From Aerococcus mictus (GTDB lineage: Bacteria > Bacillota > Bacilli > Lactobacillales > Aerococcaceae): a DNA stretch of 64,000 nt. Shown here piece by piece: positions 37,862 to 46,445 of this stretch (position 1 is its first letter; each line of letters opens with the position of its first letter). Made by a program: the position numbers and the translations under genes. The notes under the pieces were generated by a model, which saw nothing but the letters and a program-made list of their open reading frames with translations, did no database searches and had not been told where the DNA came from. The DNA is taken from the NCBI RefSeq assembly GCF_003286595.3, contig NZ_CP132985.1, positions 620,001-684,000 on the forward strand, in the 5' to 3' direction.

Positions 37862-37895
37862 ACACATTTTTCTTATAAGAAGTTATAAAAAAGAA

Positions 37896-37926
37896 GATCA
37901 GGATTTTAAGGATTCTGATCTTTTTG
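37896..37926 (+). terminator. intrinsic terminator after glmS
   Basis: GATCAG and CTGATC arms with AT-rich inner pairs, followed by TTTTTG. Confidence 0.8.
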
Positions 37927-37998
37927 TTTTTTTAACTCTTCGCTGTTTGACGAATTCAAAGGGTATTCGCGGCTATATAGGGTGGAGGTGGCTTAGAT

Positions 37999-38694
37999 AT
38001 GGATAGTAAAAAAACATGTATTCCTATTAAAACCTTGCCCGAATCGTCTAGACCGCGGGAGCGTTTAATGGAATATGGGGCCAATAGTTTGCCAACTTAT
38101 GAATTGCTGGCTATTATTTTACGATCAGGGGGCAAATATGGGTCAGCCATCCAGTTAGCCCATAAACTCTTGAACCATTTTGAAGACTTATATCAATTGA
38201 AAATGGCTGCTACGGAAGAATTACTGGCCATTGAAGGCATTGGTAAGGCTAAGGCAGTGGAACTCCAGGCTATTTTTGAGTTCTCCAAGCGTTTATACCA
38301 AGCTCGGTTAATAAAATTGGGAACCATTCATTCAAGTCAGGAAGCAGGGGACTATTATCTCAGTGAATTAGCCGATAGTCATCAAGAGAAGGTCTTGGTC
38401 TTTTATTTAAATACTAAAAATGAAGTGATCAAAAAACAGATTATCTTTATCGGCGGGTTAAATATGTCGGTGGCCCATCCTCGGGAAATCTATAAAGAAG
38501 CGGTTAGGGTATCGGCTGCCCGAATTATGGTAGGCCACAACCATCCCTCAGGAAATCCGGAGCCCTCCCCAGAGGATATTGAATTCACCAAACGCTTAAA
38601 AGAAGCAGGAAAAATAATCGGGGTTGAACTTTTGGACCATTTAGTGGTGGGGCATAGCTCTTTTATCAGCTTAAGGGAACAAGGTTTACTGTGA
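37999..38694 (+). CDS. radC: RadC/JAB-domain protein
   Basis: The 231-residue protein has an N-terminal UPF0758 part with a helix-hairpin-helix (LLAIEGIGKAKAVEL) and a C-terminal JAB/MPN domain. The metal-site motif is HNHPSGNPEPSPED near residue 180. It is called DNA repair protein RadC by tradition, although the repair role is doubtful. GGAGGTGG lies before the ATG. It is monocistronic and ends at a hairpin shared with the convergent membrane-protein gene. Confidence 0.92.
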   Translation: MDSKKTCIPIKTLPESSRPRERLMEYGANSLPTYELLAIILRSGGKYGSAIQLAHKLLNHFEDLYQLKMAATEELLAIEGIGKAKAVELQAIFEFSKRLYQARLIKLGTIHSSQEAGDYYLSELADSHQEKVLVFYLNTKNEVIKKQIIFIGGLNMSVAHPREIYKEAVRVSAARIMVGHNHPSGNPEPSPEDIEFTKRLKEAGKIIGVELLDHLVVGHSSFISLREQGLL

Positions 38695-38721
38695 TAGGTG
38701 CAAGCTAATCTTAGTAAGCTA

Positions 38722-38757
38722 AAAACCCTCTTGCCGGGGGCAAAGAGGGTTAGTTTT
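38722..38757. terminator. terminator between radC and the convergent membrane-protein gene
   Basis: AACCCTCTTGCC and GGCAAAGAGGGTT form the stem. An A tract precedes it and TTTT follows, so it can work in both directions. Confidence 0.8.
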
Positions 38758-39448
38758 CATGGTGGTTATTTTTTTCTTGATAGTGCTTACTGAATAGACA
38801 GACAATGCTTATGAAAATGAGACCAATAACTAGTGAGACTTGGTCTTGTTTGAAGAAAATGGCGACTGGGATGGCTGCAATCATTAGTAGGACTCCCCAG
38901 AGAACCAAGCTTTTTTTAGTTTTTGTGATCAATTGGGTCAAAGTTGCTAAAAACCCCAAGTAAATTAGCCAATAGCTTAGGCTAAAAGCGGTAAGAAAGG
39001 TCGAAAAATTTAAATATTCTAGGAGATTATTCATCAATAACAATTGCCCGGAATAGATAATGATGGCTAGGTAAGGGTTCCATTGCTGGCTGATCATATG
39101 ACTATGAGTCAAGAGCCAGATAAGAATGCCTAGGGCTAAAGCCAGCCAGCCGAAAGAAAAGGCCAATAAAAAAATAACTATAAAGCAAAGACATTCGATG
39201 AGAAGTAAAGCTTTAGTTTGGCCGATCAGGGAATGCTTTTCCCCAAAGCTAAAGAGTAAAAAGAGTTCCTGGTTGAGCCACTGGAAGATAAAAGCCAGAA
39301 CTAGGCCATAAAAATTGATAATTTCGGTGGACCAGATTGCTTTTAATCCGGGGAGGAAGGTTAATAAGAGCCAGGAAAGCTGAAAGCAAAAATTTGGCCA
39401 AGAAAAGGACTGTTGGAAGTTTTTTAGCAGAGGTTTCACTTTATTCAT
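38750..39448 (-). CDS. multi-pass membrane protein of unknown function
   Basis: The start is the ATG (minus strand, 39448) after GAGAGGAGA; the longer frame from 39580 runs inside mnmM and is rejected. The 232-residue protein is almost wholly hydrophobic, with about seven membrane segments, and ends in a histidine/asparagine-rich tail (KHYQEKNNHHEN). I recognise no family or catalytic motif. Its start codon lies one base beyond the stop of mnmM, so the two are co-transcribed and probably coupled. There is no evidence of a functional link to tRNA modification. Confidence 0.7.
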   Translation of the reverse strand: MNKVKPLLKNFQQSFSWPNFCFQLSWLLLTFLPGLKAIWSTEIINFYGLVLAFIFQWLNQELFLLFSFGEKHSLIGQTKALLLIECLCFIVIFLLAFSFGWLALALGILIWLLTHSHMISQQWNPYLAIIIYSGQLLLMNNLLEYLNFSTFLTAFSLSYWLIYLGFLATLTQLITKTKKSLVLWGVLLMIAAIPVAIFFKQDQVSLVIGLIFISIVCLFSKHYQEKNNHHEN

Positions 39449-39449
39449 A

Positions 39450-40016
39450 CTAGGATCTCCTCTCGACAAGAAATAATTTTGGGGGGAGGTGCTTTTGGTT
39501 AAGGAATTCAAAGTGACTAGCGCTATACTGATCTTGGTCGATTTGACTGAGGTAGTCTTGAATCGCCGAAGCTTCTTCAATTCCTCCAGGATGGCCCAAG
39601 TAGGCCGCCACTAAGAGGATTCCACCAGGTTTTAACCGTGAAAGACTAGACTCGATAGCTGGGATTGTCGACTTAGGCTTGGTAATAATGCTTTTATCTC
39701 CCTTAGGGAGGTAACCCAAGTTAAAAACCACCAGGTCCAAGCAGTCACCAGTCTTCAGATACTTAGAAATGTTAGCGTGAGAATCATGGTAAAGCCTCAC
39801 TTGTTTTTGACAGTGGTGTTTTTCTAATAAGGCTTGAGTAGCTTCAATGGCTTGTTCTTGGAGGTCAAAGCCATAAACTTGGCCTGATTGGCCAACGATT
39901 TGAGCTAAGAGTAAGGTATCATGGCCATTGCCAATAGTGGCGTCTAAGGCAGTCATGCTGGTTTGTAAATGTCCTTTGATAATGTGATGGCTGACTTCGA
40001 TCACATTTTTTAACAT
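39450..40016 (-). CDS. mnmM: tRNA 5-aminomethyl-2-thiouridine methyltransferase MnmM (YtqB family)
   Basis: Starting at the ATG after GAGGAAA (minus strand, 40016), the protein has 188 residues. LDATIGNGHDTLLLA is the SAM-binding motif in the form special to the YtqB family, and FNLGYLPKGDKSIITK is the second family signature. YtqB has been shown in Gram-positives to complete mnm5s2U34 in tRNA, replacing the methyltransferase half of MnmC. It forms a two-gene unit with the downstream membrane protein. It is divergent from the LysM glucosaminidase gene. Confidence 0.85.
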   Translation of the reverse strand: MLKNVIEVSHHIIKGHLQTSMTALDATIGNGHDTLLLAQIVGQSGQVYGFDLQEQAIEATQALLEKHHCQKQVRLYHDSHANISKYLKTGDCLDLVVFNLGYLPKGDKSIITKPKSTIPAIESSLSRLKPGGILLVAAYLGHPGGIEEASAIQDYLSQIDQDQYSASHFEFLNQKHLPPKLFLVERRS

Positions 40017-40136
40017 AAATTTTCCTCGCATTCTATCGAATTGCTTCTATTATACGCTAGCAATGTTACAAAATTATTACGAATATTAAGAATCCCATCT
40101 TTTGTTAAAAGGCATTTTTTTCCTCGCGATTTATAC

Positions 40137-40142
40137 TATAAT
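40137..40142 (+). promoter_or_regulatory. -10 box before the LysM glucosaminidase gene
   Basis: TATAAT lies 45 bases before the start. No good -35 element is seen at the right distance. Confidence 0.4.
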
Positions 40143-40186
40143 TATTAATGAGTAATTCTAGATGATGAGAGGGGATTTCTAATATT

Positions 40187-41908
40187 ATGACAGGTCATCA
40201 AGAAAAGTCCAAGAAACTTATTAAGACCAGTGCGGTTTTATTGAGCTCCGTAGTTGCTATTGCTGGGGCCGATGCATTGGCAAACTATACACCCGTCCAA
40301 GCAACGACTTTGGCACCTACTAGTAATAATTTTCTTAATAAAATTTTACCTTACGCCTATGACTTAGCCAATCAAAATGACCTTTATGCTTCTGTGATGA
40401 TGGCACAAGCAGCCTTAGAATCAGGCTGGGGATCTAGCCGCTTATCTCAAGCGCCCTATAATAATCTCTTTGGTATCAAGGGTAATTATAGAGGGAAAAC
40501 AGCTAATTTTAACACCCTAGAGGATGATGGTCGCGGAAATTATTATCAAATTAATGATGGCTTTCGGATGTATCCATCTTACCGGGAATCCCTCATCGAT
40601 TATGTTGGTGTCCTAAAAAATGGAACTTCTTGGAACCCTAATTTCTATAGTGGGGCCTGGAAGAGCAACACCAATTCCTATAAGGATGCCACGGCTTGGT
40701 TAACCGGTCGCTATGCAACTGATACTTCCTATGGCAGCAAATTAAATAGCATTATCGCTAAGAATAATTTAAGCCAATACGATACGCCAGGAAAAACGAT
40801 TAGTAACAATCAAACAAATTCTAGCCAAGTAAGCACGCCTACAGCTCAACCAGGCGGACGGTCCTATGTGGTGAAACCTGGTGACGGCTTATGGACAGTA
40901 GCTCGCCAACTGGGAACTAGTATTGAGGCAGTCAAACAAGCTAACGGCCTCAGTTCCAACCTGATTTACCCTGGGCAAGTCCTTTACGCCGGGGCAAGCT
41001 CATCCAGTCCAGCCAAAACAAACACGAGCTCACCAGTAAGACCTTCTAGCCCTGTTGCAAAGCCCGCTCAGTCTGCCAAACAGTCCTATAAGGTCCAAGC
41101 TGGAGATGGTTTATGGACGGTTGCTAAGAACTTGGGAACGACCATTGAAGCAGTTAAAGCTGCTAATGGCTTGACTACTAACTTTATCTACCCTGGTCAG
41201 GTTCTCTATGCTCCTGGGCAAAAACAAAACTCAGCTAGTCCAGTAGTGACAAATACCAATAAGCAATCTCAAGGTCAAAGCAATGCAGGTTACAAGTCTT
41301 ACACCGTTCAAGCTGGTGACGGCTTGTGGACAGTGGCACGGCACTTAGGAATGACAGTTGATACTTTAAAGGCTAAGTATGGCTTAACTTCGAATTTCAT
41401 TTATCCAGGTCAAGTCTTTACTAACCAAACTAGCCAAGGCAGTCATAAGCCCTCCAACAATAGCCCAGCTGCCAATAATCCAAGACCAAGTCATAATGGT
41501 AGTCAGGCAGGGGTCTACCAAGTCCAAGCTGGGGATACCCTCTACCGCATTGCTCGTAACCAAGGCCTGACTGTGAACCAGTTAAAAGAAATGAACGGCT
41601 TAACTTCCAATGCGATTTATGTAGGGCAAAAATTAAATTTAGCGGCTAAAGCTGCTTATCAACCCACAGCTAAATCAGGAGTAAGTGCTAGTCAAGAAAT
41701 TAGTGCACCAACTTCTAGTCAAAGGCCAGCCAGCCCTAAGCCAGTCAGTCAAGTTCAAGCGGCCAATACTTATCAAATTAAGGCCGGGGATAACTTATAT
41801 CGAATTGCACTTAACCATGGGGTTTCCTTAAACCAATTACTGGCAGCCAATCAATTAAAGGCCAACTCATTGATTTTACCTGGCCAACAATTGGTTATTC
41901 CACAATAA
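40187..41908 (+). CDS. secreted N-acetylglucosaminidase with five LysM domains
   Basis: The 573-residue protein has a signal peptide (basic KSKKLIKT, then a hydrophobic stretch ending near VQA at about 38-40). A GH73 glucosaminidase domain follows (about 45-205), with the catalytic glutamate in AALESGWGSS and NLFGIKG. Five LysM repeats of about 44 residues start near 224, 304, 396, 483 and 542, each with the xGDxLxxIA/VA pattern. Ser/Thr/Pro/Asn-rich linkers separate them. LysM repeats 1-3 (GDGLWTVA) are more alike than 4-5 (GDTLYRIA, GDNLYRIA), so they probably multiplied recently. It is an autolysin that splits daughter cells, comparable to AcmA. Confidence 0.92.
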   Translation: MTGHQEKSKKLIKTSAVLLSSVVAIAGADALANYTPVQATTLAPTSNNFLNKILPYAYDLANQNDLYASVMMAQAALESGWGSSRLSQAPYNNLFGIKGNYRGKTANFNTLEDDGRGNYYQINDGFRMYPSYRESLIDYVGVLKNGTSWNPNFYSGAWKSNTNSYKDATAWLTGRYATDTSYGSKLNSIIAKNNLSQYDTPGKTISNNQTNSSQVSTPTAQPGGRSYVVKPGDGLWTVARQLGTSIEAVKQANGLSSNLIYPGQVLYAGASSSSPAKTNTSSPVRPSSPVAKPAQSAKQSYKVQAGDGLWTVAKNLGTTIEAVKAANGLTTNFIYPGQVLYAPGQKQNSASPVVTNTNKQSQGQSNAGYKSYTVQAGDGLWTVARHLGMTVDTLKAKYGLTSNFIYPGQVFTNQTSQGSHKPSNNSPAANNPRPSHNGSQAGVYQVQAGDTLYRIARNQGLTVNQLKEMNGLTSNAIYVGQKLNLAAKAAYQPTAKSGVSASQEISAPTSSQRPASPKPVSQVQAANTYQIKAGDNLYRIALNHGVSLNQLLAANQLKANSLILPGQQLVIPQ

Positions 41909-41925
41909 AATATAAAAGCACTTGA

Positions 41926-41984
41926 AAAGTCTGACCACTGTCTCTAAGTCATCGCTGACCTAGCCAGTCTGGTCAGACTTTTTT
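41926..41984 (+). terminator. intrinsic terminator after the autolysin gene
   Basis: AAAAGTCTGACCA and TGGTCAGACTTTTTT arms enclose a loop of about 30 bases; a second short pairing (CACTG/CCAGT) extends the stem. Confidence 0.8.
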
Positions 41985-42019
41985 AATCATTGGCTCTTAT
42001 TTTTGCCTAGCTAGGCTTT

Positions 42020-42048
42020 TTGTCAACTGGGCTTGCTTTTGCTAAAAT
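42020..42048 (+). promoter_or_regulatory. promoter of the hotdog-protein/polA unit
   Basis: TTGTCA (42020-42025) and TAAAAT (42043-42048, with TGC just before) are separated by 17 bases. Confidence 0.65.
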
Positions 42049-42089
42049 AAAAGAAATACTTAAAATATAAGGGAGAAGAGTGGTGGCTA

Positions 42090-42506
42090 ATGGAAGAAAA
42101 GCAAAATCAGAAAAGAAGATTTCAAGTGGGCGATACTTTTTCCACAACGGAATCTTTTCGTGAACGCGATATCATGCTCTACATGGGAGTAACGGATGAT
42201 CATAATCCCCTTTATCTACCTGGTAAGGAGGGCGCCCAAATTCCGCCCATTGCTCTAATTGGAGCCGTAACACGGACAGTTTCAGGTCAATTCCCTGGCC
42301 CCCATTCAGATTTGGTGGAATTGAATTTTACGATTAATAACCCCATCTATCATCATGTGACCCTGACCTTTCATTTTGAAATTTTAAGAGTTGATGAATT
42401 AAAGGGCTACCTCACAATTCATGTCATTACTAATAATGAAACCACGGGAGAAAAAAATGTTATGGATGCCATGCTAACTGTTCTTCCCCAATATATGGAC
42501 CATTAA
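42090..42506 (+). CDS. MaoC-like hotdog-fold protein
   Basis: The 138-residue protein has the central-helix pattern of MaoC/R-specific hydratases: FRERDIMLYMGVTDDHNPLY, where a D-x4-N/H dyad normally sits (here DDHNPLY, with Tyr in place of the usual His). The stretch GAVTRTVSGQFPGP resembles the following conserved loop. The last catalytic residue is changed, so hydratase activity is doubtful. It lies 20 bases before polA and shares its promoter, a link with no obvious metabolic sense. The substrate is unknown. Confidence 0.65.
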   Translation: MEEKQNQKRRFQVGDTFSTTESFRERDIMLYMGVTDDHNPLYLPGKEGAQIPPIALIGAVTRTVSGQFPGPHSDLVELNFTINNPIYHHVTLTFHFEILRVDELKGYLTIHVITNNETTGEKNVMDAMLTVLPQYMDH

Positions 42507-42526
42507 GATTGTAAAGGAGAATCAAC

Positions 42527-45193
42527 TTGTCCAAGCAAGAAAAATTATTGCTATTCGATGGCTCATCATTAGCCTTTCGGGCTTTCTTTGCCATGCATGA
42601 TTTAAATCGTTTTAAAAATAATAACGGCCTACATACCAATGCCCTATATGCTTTTCACTTGATGTTGACCCACGTCTTAGAAAAAGAAAAGCCTAGCCAT
42701 GCCCTGGTGGCTTGGGATGCTGGTAAGACCACCTTTCGGACGGCATATTATCATGAATACAAGGGTGGCCGGGATAAAACACCACAAGAATTTATAGAAC
42801 AGATGCCTTATTTTAATAAATTGCTGGATGCTTTTGGTATTGCCCACTATGAATTAGCAAATTATGAAGCGGATGATATCATCGGTACCCTGTCCCAAAG
42901 AGGCGCAGAGGCTGGTATGGATGTAGTGATTATCTCTGGCGATAAGGACTTGATTCAACTGGCTAGGGACCAGGTTAGGGTAGATATTAACCGTAAGGGA
43001 GTGACTAATATTGATTCCTATACTCCCCAATCCATCCAAGCAGACCAAGGGATCAGCCCTGAACAACTCATTGATGTTAAGGGGTTGATGGGCGATAATT
43101 CCGATAATTATCCTGGTGTGACTGGAATTGGGGAGAAGACCGCCTTGAAACTAATCCAGGAATTTGGTTCCATGGAAGAGGTCTATGCTAATATCGATCA
43201 AGTTTCCGGGAAAAAACGTAAGGAAAACTTAGTCAAGGATAAGGATCAGGCCTTTTTATCCAAAAAATTAGCTCGGATTATTCTTGATGCTCCAGTTGAA
43301 AAATCCCTGACAGACTTAAAATGCCAAGGCATTCAGGCTCAAGATTTGGTTAACTTTTATCGTGAGATGAACTTCAAGCAATTTATGGAAAAATTCTTAG
43401 CTAACTCTGGGACTGACGCTGACTTTGAATTAGAGGATTCCAGCTGGGAAGTCCCTGAATATCAAGTCCTTGACCACCTTGAAGCTAAGCATTTCACCCA
43501 AGACCAAACAGCCCTCTATCTAGAAATGTTCGAAAATAATTACCATGAAGGGGAGTTAATCTACGTTGTTTGGGGGAATAAGAATCACATCTATTTGGCC
43601 TCTCCAGACCTGGTGAAGGAAAGCCAAGCTTTTAAAAATTGGATAGAAGATCCCCACGCTAAAAAGGTTCTCTATGATGCTAAGCGCAGCCAAGTGATCT
43701 TAAAACGTTTGGGTATGGAGCTAGAAGGAGTCAGTGATGATGTTCTTATCGCTTCCTATCTCATTCATGCCCGTGATTTGAGTGGCGATGTGGCTAATGT
43801 GGCCCGAGAATTCAATTTGGATTATCTAGCCTATGATAGTGAAGTCTATGGGAAAGGCAAGAAAGTGGCGGTACCTGAAGATAAAACCCGTCTTTATGAA
43901 CACCTGGTAGCTAAGGTATCTGTCATTAATGACCTACTACCTATTATTAAAGATCGCCTAGAAGCGGATGAGATGGTCGAACTTTACCAAAAAATTGAAC
44001 TCCCTTTAGCCCAAGTTCTAGCTAAAATGGAAATTATGGGAATTTCCGTTGACCGCAGCAGACTAGAAGGTTTATCTCAGTCTTATGAAGAACAACTTGA
44101 CCAGCTGCAAGAAGAAATTTACCGGGAAGCCGGGGTTGAATTTAATATTAATTCCACCCAACAGCTGAGCAAGATTCTCTTTGAAGATATGGGCCTAAAG
44201 GGTGGCAAGAAAACCAAGTCCGGTAATTATTCAACGGCCCAATCTGAATTGGAAAAATTACAAGGGGTGCCCATCATTGATTTGATCTTAGCCTATCGGC
44301 AATTAGCTAAGCTCCAATCCACTTACGTCCAAGGGATTCTTGATTACATCCACCAAGATGGCAAGGTACACAGTCGTTTTATTCAAACCCTAACCACTAC
44401 CGGGCGCTTAAGCTCAGCTGATCCGAACTTACAAAATATTCCTATCCGTACCGAAGAGGGGCGTAAAATTCGCCAAGCCTTTGTGCCTTCTCATCCGGAC
44501 TGGGTCATTTTCTCATCGGACTATTCGCAAATTGAATTACGTGTCCTTGCCCATGTTTCTGGAGACCCTCATCTTCAAGAAGCCTTTAAAGAAAATAAGG
44601 ATATCCATACTGCCACAGCGGGTAAAGTCTTCCATAAAGATGAAAAGGACATTAGTAAGGATGAGAGACGTCAAGCCAAGGCAGTCAATTTTGGGATTGT
44701 TTACGGGATTAGTGACTATGGCCTCAGTCAAAACCTTTCGATTTCTCGTCAAGAGGCTAAGGCCTTTATTGATAAATATTTTGAAATTTATCCTAAAGTG
44801 GCTGAATATATGGATAAGAGTGTGGAAATCGCTCGTGAGGCTGGTTACGCTAAGACCCTCTTTAACCGCCGTCGCTACCTTCCTGACTTAAAGGCTAAAA
44901 ATTATAATGTTAGATCCTTTGCCGAAAGAACTGCGATGAATTCGCCAATTCAAGGAACGGCAGCCGACATTATTAAGGTAGCCATGGTTGAGATGGATCA
45001 AGCCCTAAAGGAACATCATCTTCAGGCAAATCTTCTCCTCCAAGTCCACGATGAGTTAATTTTTGAAGTGGCCCAAGAGGACTTAGAAGACTTAGCTGCC
45101 TTAGTCAAAGATGTCATGGAAAATGCCGTTGCCTTAGACGTCCCCTTAATTGTTGATAGTAACTATGGGTCCACTTGGTATGATGCCAAGTAG
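42527..45193 (+). CDS. polA: DNA polymerase I
   Basis: The start is TTG, 7-8 bases after AAGGAG. The 888-residue protein has a 5'-3' exonuclease domain (LLFDGSSLAFRAFFA, SGDKDLIQL, GDNSDNYPGV). The central 3'-5' exonuclease-like domain has lost the metal-binding DxE (it reads ALYLEMFEN). A family A polymerase domain follows with motif A SSDYSQIELRVLAH, motif B RRQAKAVNFGIVYG and motif C LLQVHDELIFE. It processes Okazaki fragments and fills repair gaps, without proofreading. It starts the repair/replication cluster that continues with mutM. Confidence 0.96.
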   Translation: MSKQEKLLLFDGSSLAFRAFFAMHDLNRFKNNNGLHTNALYAFHLMLTHVLEKEKPSHALVAWDAGKTTFRTAYYHEYKGGRDKTPQEFIEQMPYFNKLLDAFGIAHYELANYEADDIIGTLSQRGAEAGMDVVIISGDKDLIQLARDQVRVDINRKGVTNIDSYTPQSIQADQGISPEQLIDVKGLMGDNSDNYPGVTGIGEKTALKLIQEFGSMEEVYANIDQVSGKKRKENLVKDKDQAFLSKKLARIILDAPVEKSLTDLKCQGIQAQDLVNFYREMNFKQFMEKFLANSGTDADFELEDSSWEVPEYQVLDHLEAKHFTQDQTALYLEMFENNYHEGELIYVVWGNKNHIYLASPDLVKESQAFKNWIEDPHAKKVLYDAKRSQVILKRLGMELEGVSDDVLIASYLIHARDLSGDVANVAREFNLDYLAYDSEVYGKGKKVAVPEDKTRLYEHLVAKVSVINDLLPIIKDRLEADEMVELYQKIELPLAQVLAKMEIMGISVDRSRLEGLSQSYEEQLDQLQEEIYREAGVEFNINSTQQLSKILFEDMGLKGGKKTKSGNYSTAQSELEKLQGVPIIDLILAYRQLAKLQSTYVQGILDYIHQDGKVHSRFIQTLTTTGRLSSADPNLQNIPIRTEEGRKIRQAFVPSHPDWVIFSSDYSQIELRVLAHVSGDPHLQEAFKENKDIHTATAGKVFHKDEKDISKDERRQAKAVNFGIVYGISDYGLSQNLSISRQEAKAFIDKYFEIYPKVAEYMDKSVEIAREAGYAKTLFNRRRYLPDLKAKNYNVRSFAERTAMNSPIQGTAADIIKVAMVEMDQALKEHHLQANLLLQVHDELIFEVAQEDLEDLAALVKDVMENAVALDVPLIVDSNYGSTWYDAK

Positions 45194-45307
45194 GAAAATC
45201 TAAGAAAAATTTTAATAGAGAGGATAGGTTGGGACAAGGGTTCTAAGCCTATCAAATAAAGTGAAGTAAGGCCTGATCTATAAGTTAGCTTTGCTGGCAT
45301 TTTCATA

Positions 45308-45351
45308 AACGAAGGGAGACTATTGAATAGGGTTCTCTCTTCGTTTTTTGT
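45308..45351 (+). terminator. intrinsic terminator downstream of polA
   Basis: ACGAAGGGAGA and TCTCTCTTCGT arms, then TTTTTTG. It lies about 115 bases after polA. A CCTATC-containing segment before it (45225-45290) faintly resembles half of the 100-base palindrome. Confidence 0.75.
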
Positions 45352-45371
45352 TTTAGCTATTGGAATCTGAG

Positions 45372-45541
45372 GATATAGTATGCCTAGCGTTTTCGTCCTT
45401 TGGCGCATCCGTCGCATTCTTTCAAACGTGCTCCGGCTGCAGATCGATCTCCACTTCACTAAAGTGCAAGAAATTCTTTTCAAGAATTTTTGCTCTTTAG
45501 CTCCAGTGTTATCGATCTTTAGTGCAGCCGTCACACTCTTT
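45372..45541. repeat. about 170-base dispersed repeat, copy 2
   Basis: It begins with GATATAGTATGC, identical to 15472-15483. GTTTTCGTCCTTT, GTCGCATTCTTTCAAAC, TGCTCC and CTCCACTTCA follow, then an internal hairpin (AGAATT/AATTCT-type arms), CTCCAGTG and GTCACACTCTTT. Module order equals copy 1 at 15472-15643 although many bases differ. An open frame from 45380 lies wholly inside the repeat and is not taken as a gene. With the polA terminator it fills the 427-base gap before mutM. Confidence 0.75.
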
Positions 45542-45619
45542 ACTTTATTTATGGTTATTGTTTGATTAGAATAGGTTAGACTGCTAACAGTGTTTTAGCG
45601 GGATGAAGGAGGCTAGTTA

Positions 45620-46432
45620 ATGCCAGAGTTACCTGAAGTAGAAAATGTGAGACGGGGGCTTAATAGAGTCCTTCCTCAAGCCCAAATACAGGATGTGGAA
45701 GTAAAATGGCCCAAGATTATTAATTGCCCCCCTCAACTCTTTCGCCAAGCCATGCGAGGGGAGACCTTTGAACGGGTCGACCGTTATGGAAAATACCTGT
45801 TTTTTTATTGGAGCGATTACGCCTGGATTAGCCATCTGCGGATGGAAGGCAAGTATTTTGTCTGCGATAGGCAGACGCCGGTTTTAAAGCATAGTCACCT
45901 CATCTGTCACTTGCGTGATGGCAGGGACCTACGCTATCATGATGTGCGTAAATTTGGTCGGATATCCTTATTTTCTCGCCAAGATATGCCCCAAGCTATT
46001 AAAAATTTAAAACTCGGTCCAGAACCCTGGGATATCAGCTTGGATCAATTCCAAAAAATATTAGCGACGTCTAAGCGGCCCATTAAATCATTAATACTGG
46101 ACCAGCAAAAAATTGCCGGAATTGGTAATATTTATGCTGATGAATCTCTATTTCAAGCGGGAATTTATCCAGGTCGGCCAGCCAATTCGTTGACTGACCA
46201 AGAGACCTTGCTCCTATTAGAAGCCATGCGAGAGATACTGAGTCGAGCGGTAGACTTAGGCGGCTCTAGTGTGCGGACCTATCAGAACACCTTAGGGGAG
46301 GGCGGCCAATATCAAAATTATCTCAAGGTTTACCAGCGCCAGGGCCAAGCCTGTTTAAATTGTGGAAGAAGCATTGAGAAAATTAAGTTAGGACAGCGAG
46401 GGACGCATTTTTGTCCCAATTGTCAGAAATAA
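45620..46432 (+). CDS. mutM: formamidopyrimidine-DNA glycosylase
   Basis: The 270-residue enzyme begins MPELPEVE, where Pro2 is the catalytic nucleophile and Glu3 assists. The lysine of the beta-hairpin (GKYLFFYW), the H2TH region (GIGNIYADESLFQAGIYP) and the C-terminal zinc finger CLNCGRSIEKI..CPNCQK are all present. It excises 8-oxoguanine and nicks the strand. GAAGGAGG precedes the ATG. It leads the cluster mutM-coaE-nrdR-dnaB-dnaI conserved in Firmicutes. Confidence 0.96.
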   Translation: MPELPEVENVRRGLNRVLPQAQIQDVEVKWPKIINCPPQLFRQAMRGETFERVDRYGKYLFFYWSDYAWISHLRMEGKYFVCDRQTPVLKHSHLICHLRDGRDLRYHDVRKFGRISLFSRQDMPQAIKNLKLGPEPWDISLDQFQKILATSKRPIKSLILDQQKIAGIGNIYADESLFQAGIYPGRPANSLTDQETLLLLEAMREILSRAVDLGGSSVRTYQNTLGEGGQYQNYLKVYQRQGQACLNCGRSIEKIKLGQRGTHFCPNCQK

Positions 46433-46445
46433 AGGGAGTGTATGA

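Noticed and set aside
39449..39580. N-terminal extension of the membrane protein inside mnmM
   Set aside because: It is an antisense-free shadow in another frame of mnmM; the ATG at 39448 has GAGAGGAGA upstream and starts a normal membrane protein.
40187..41908. CRISPR-like or tandem DNA repeat in the autolysin gene
   Set aside because: The periodic similarity comes from five LysM protein domains with variable linkers, not from a DNA repeat array.
45380..45565. Open reading frame of 61 codons on the plus strand
   Set aside because: It is the translation of the second repeat copy; the corresponding frame in the first copy is not kept.
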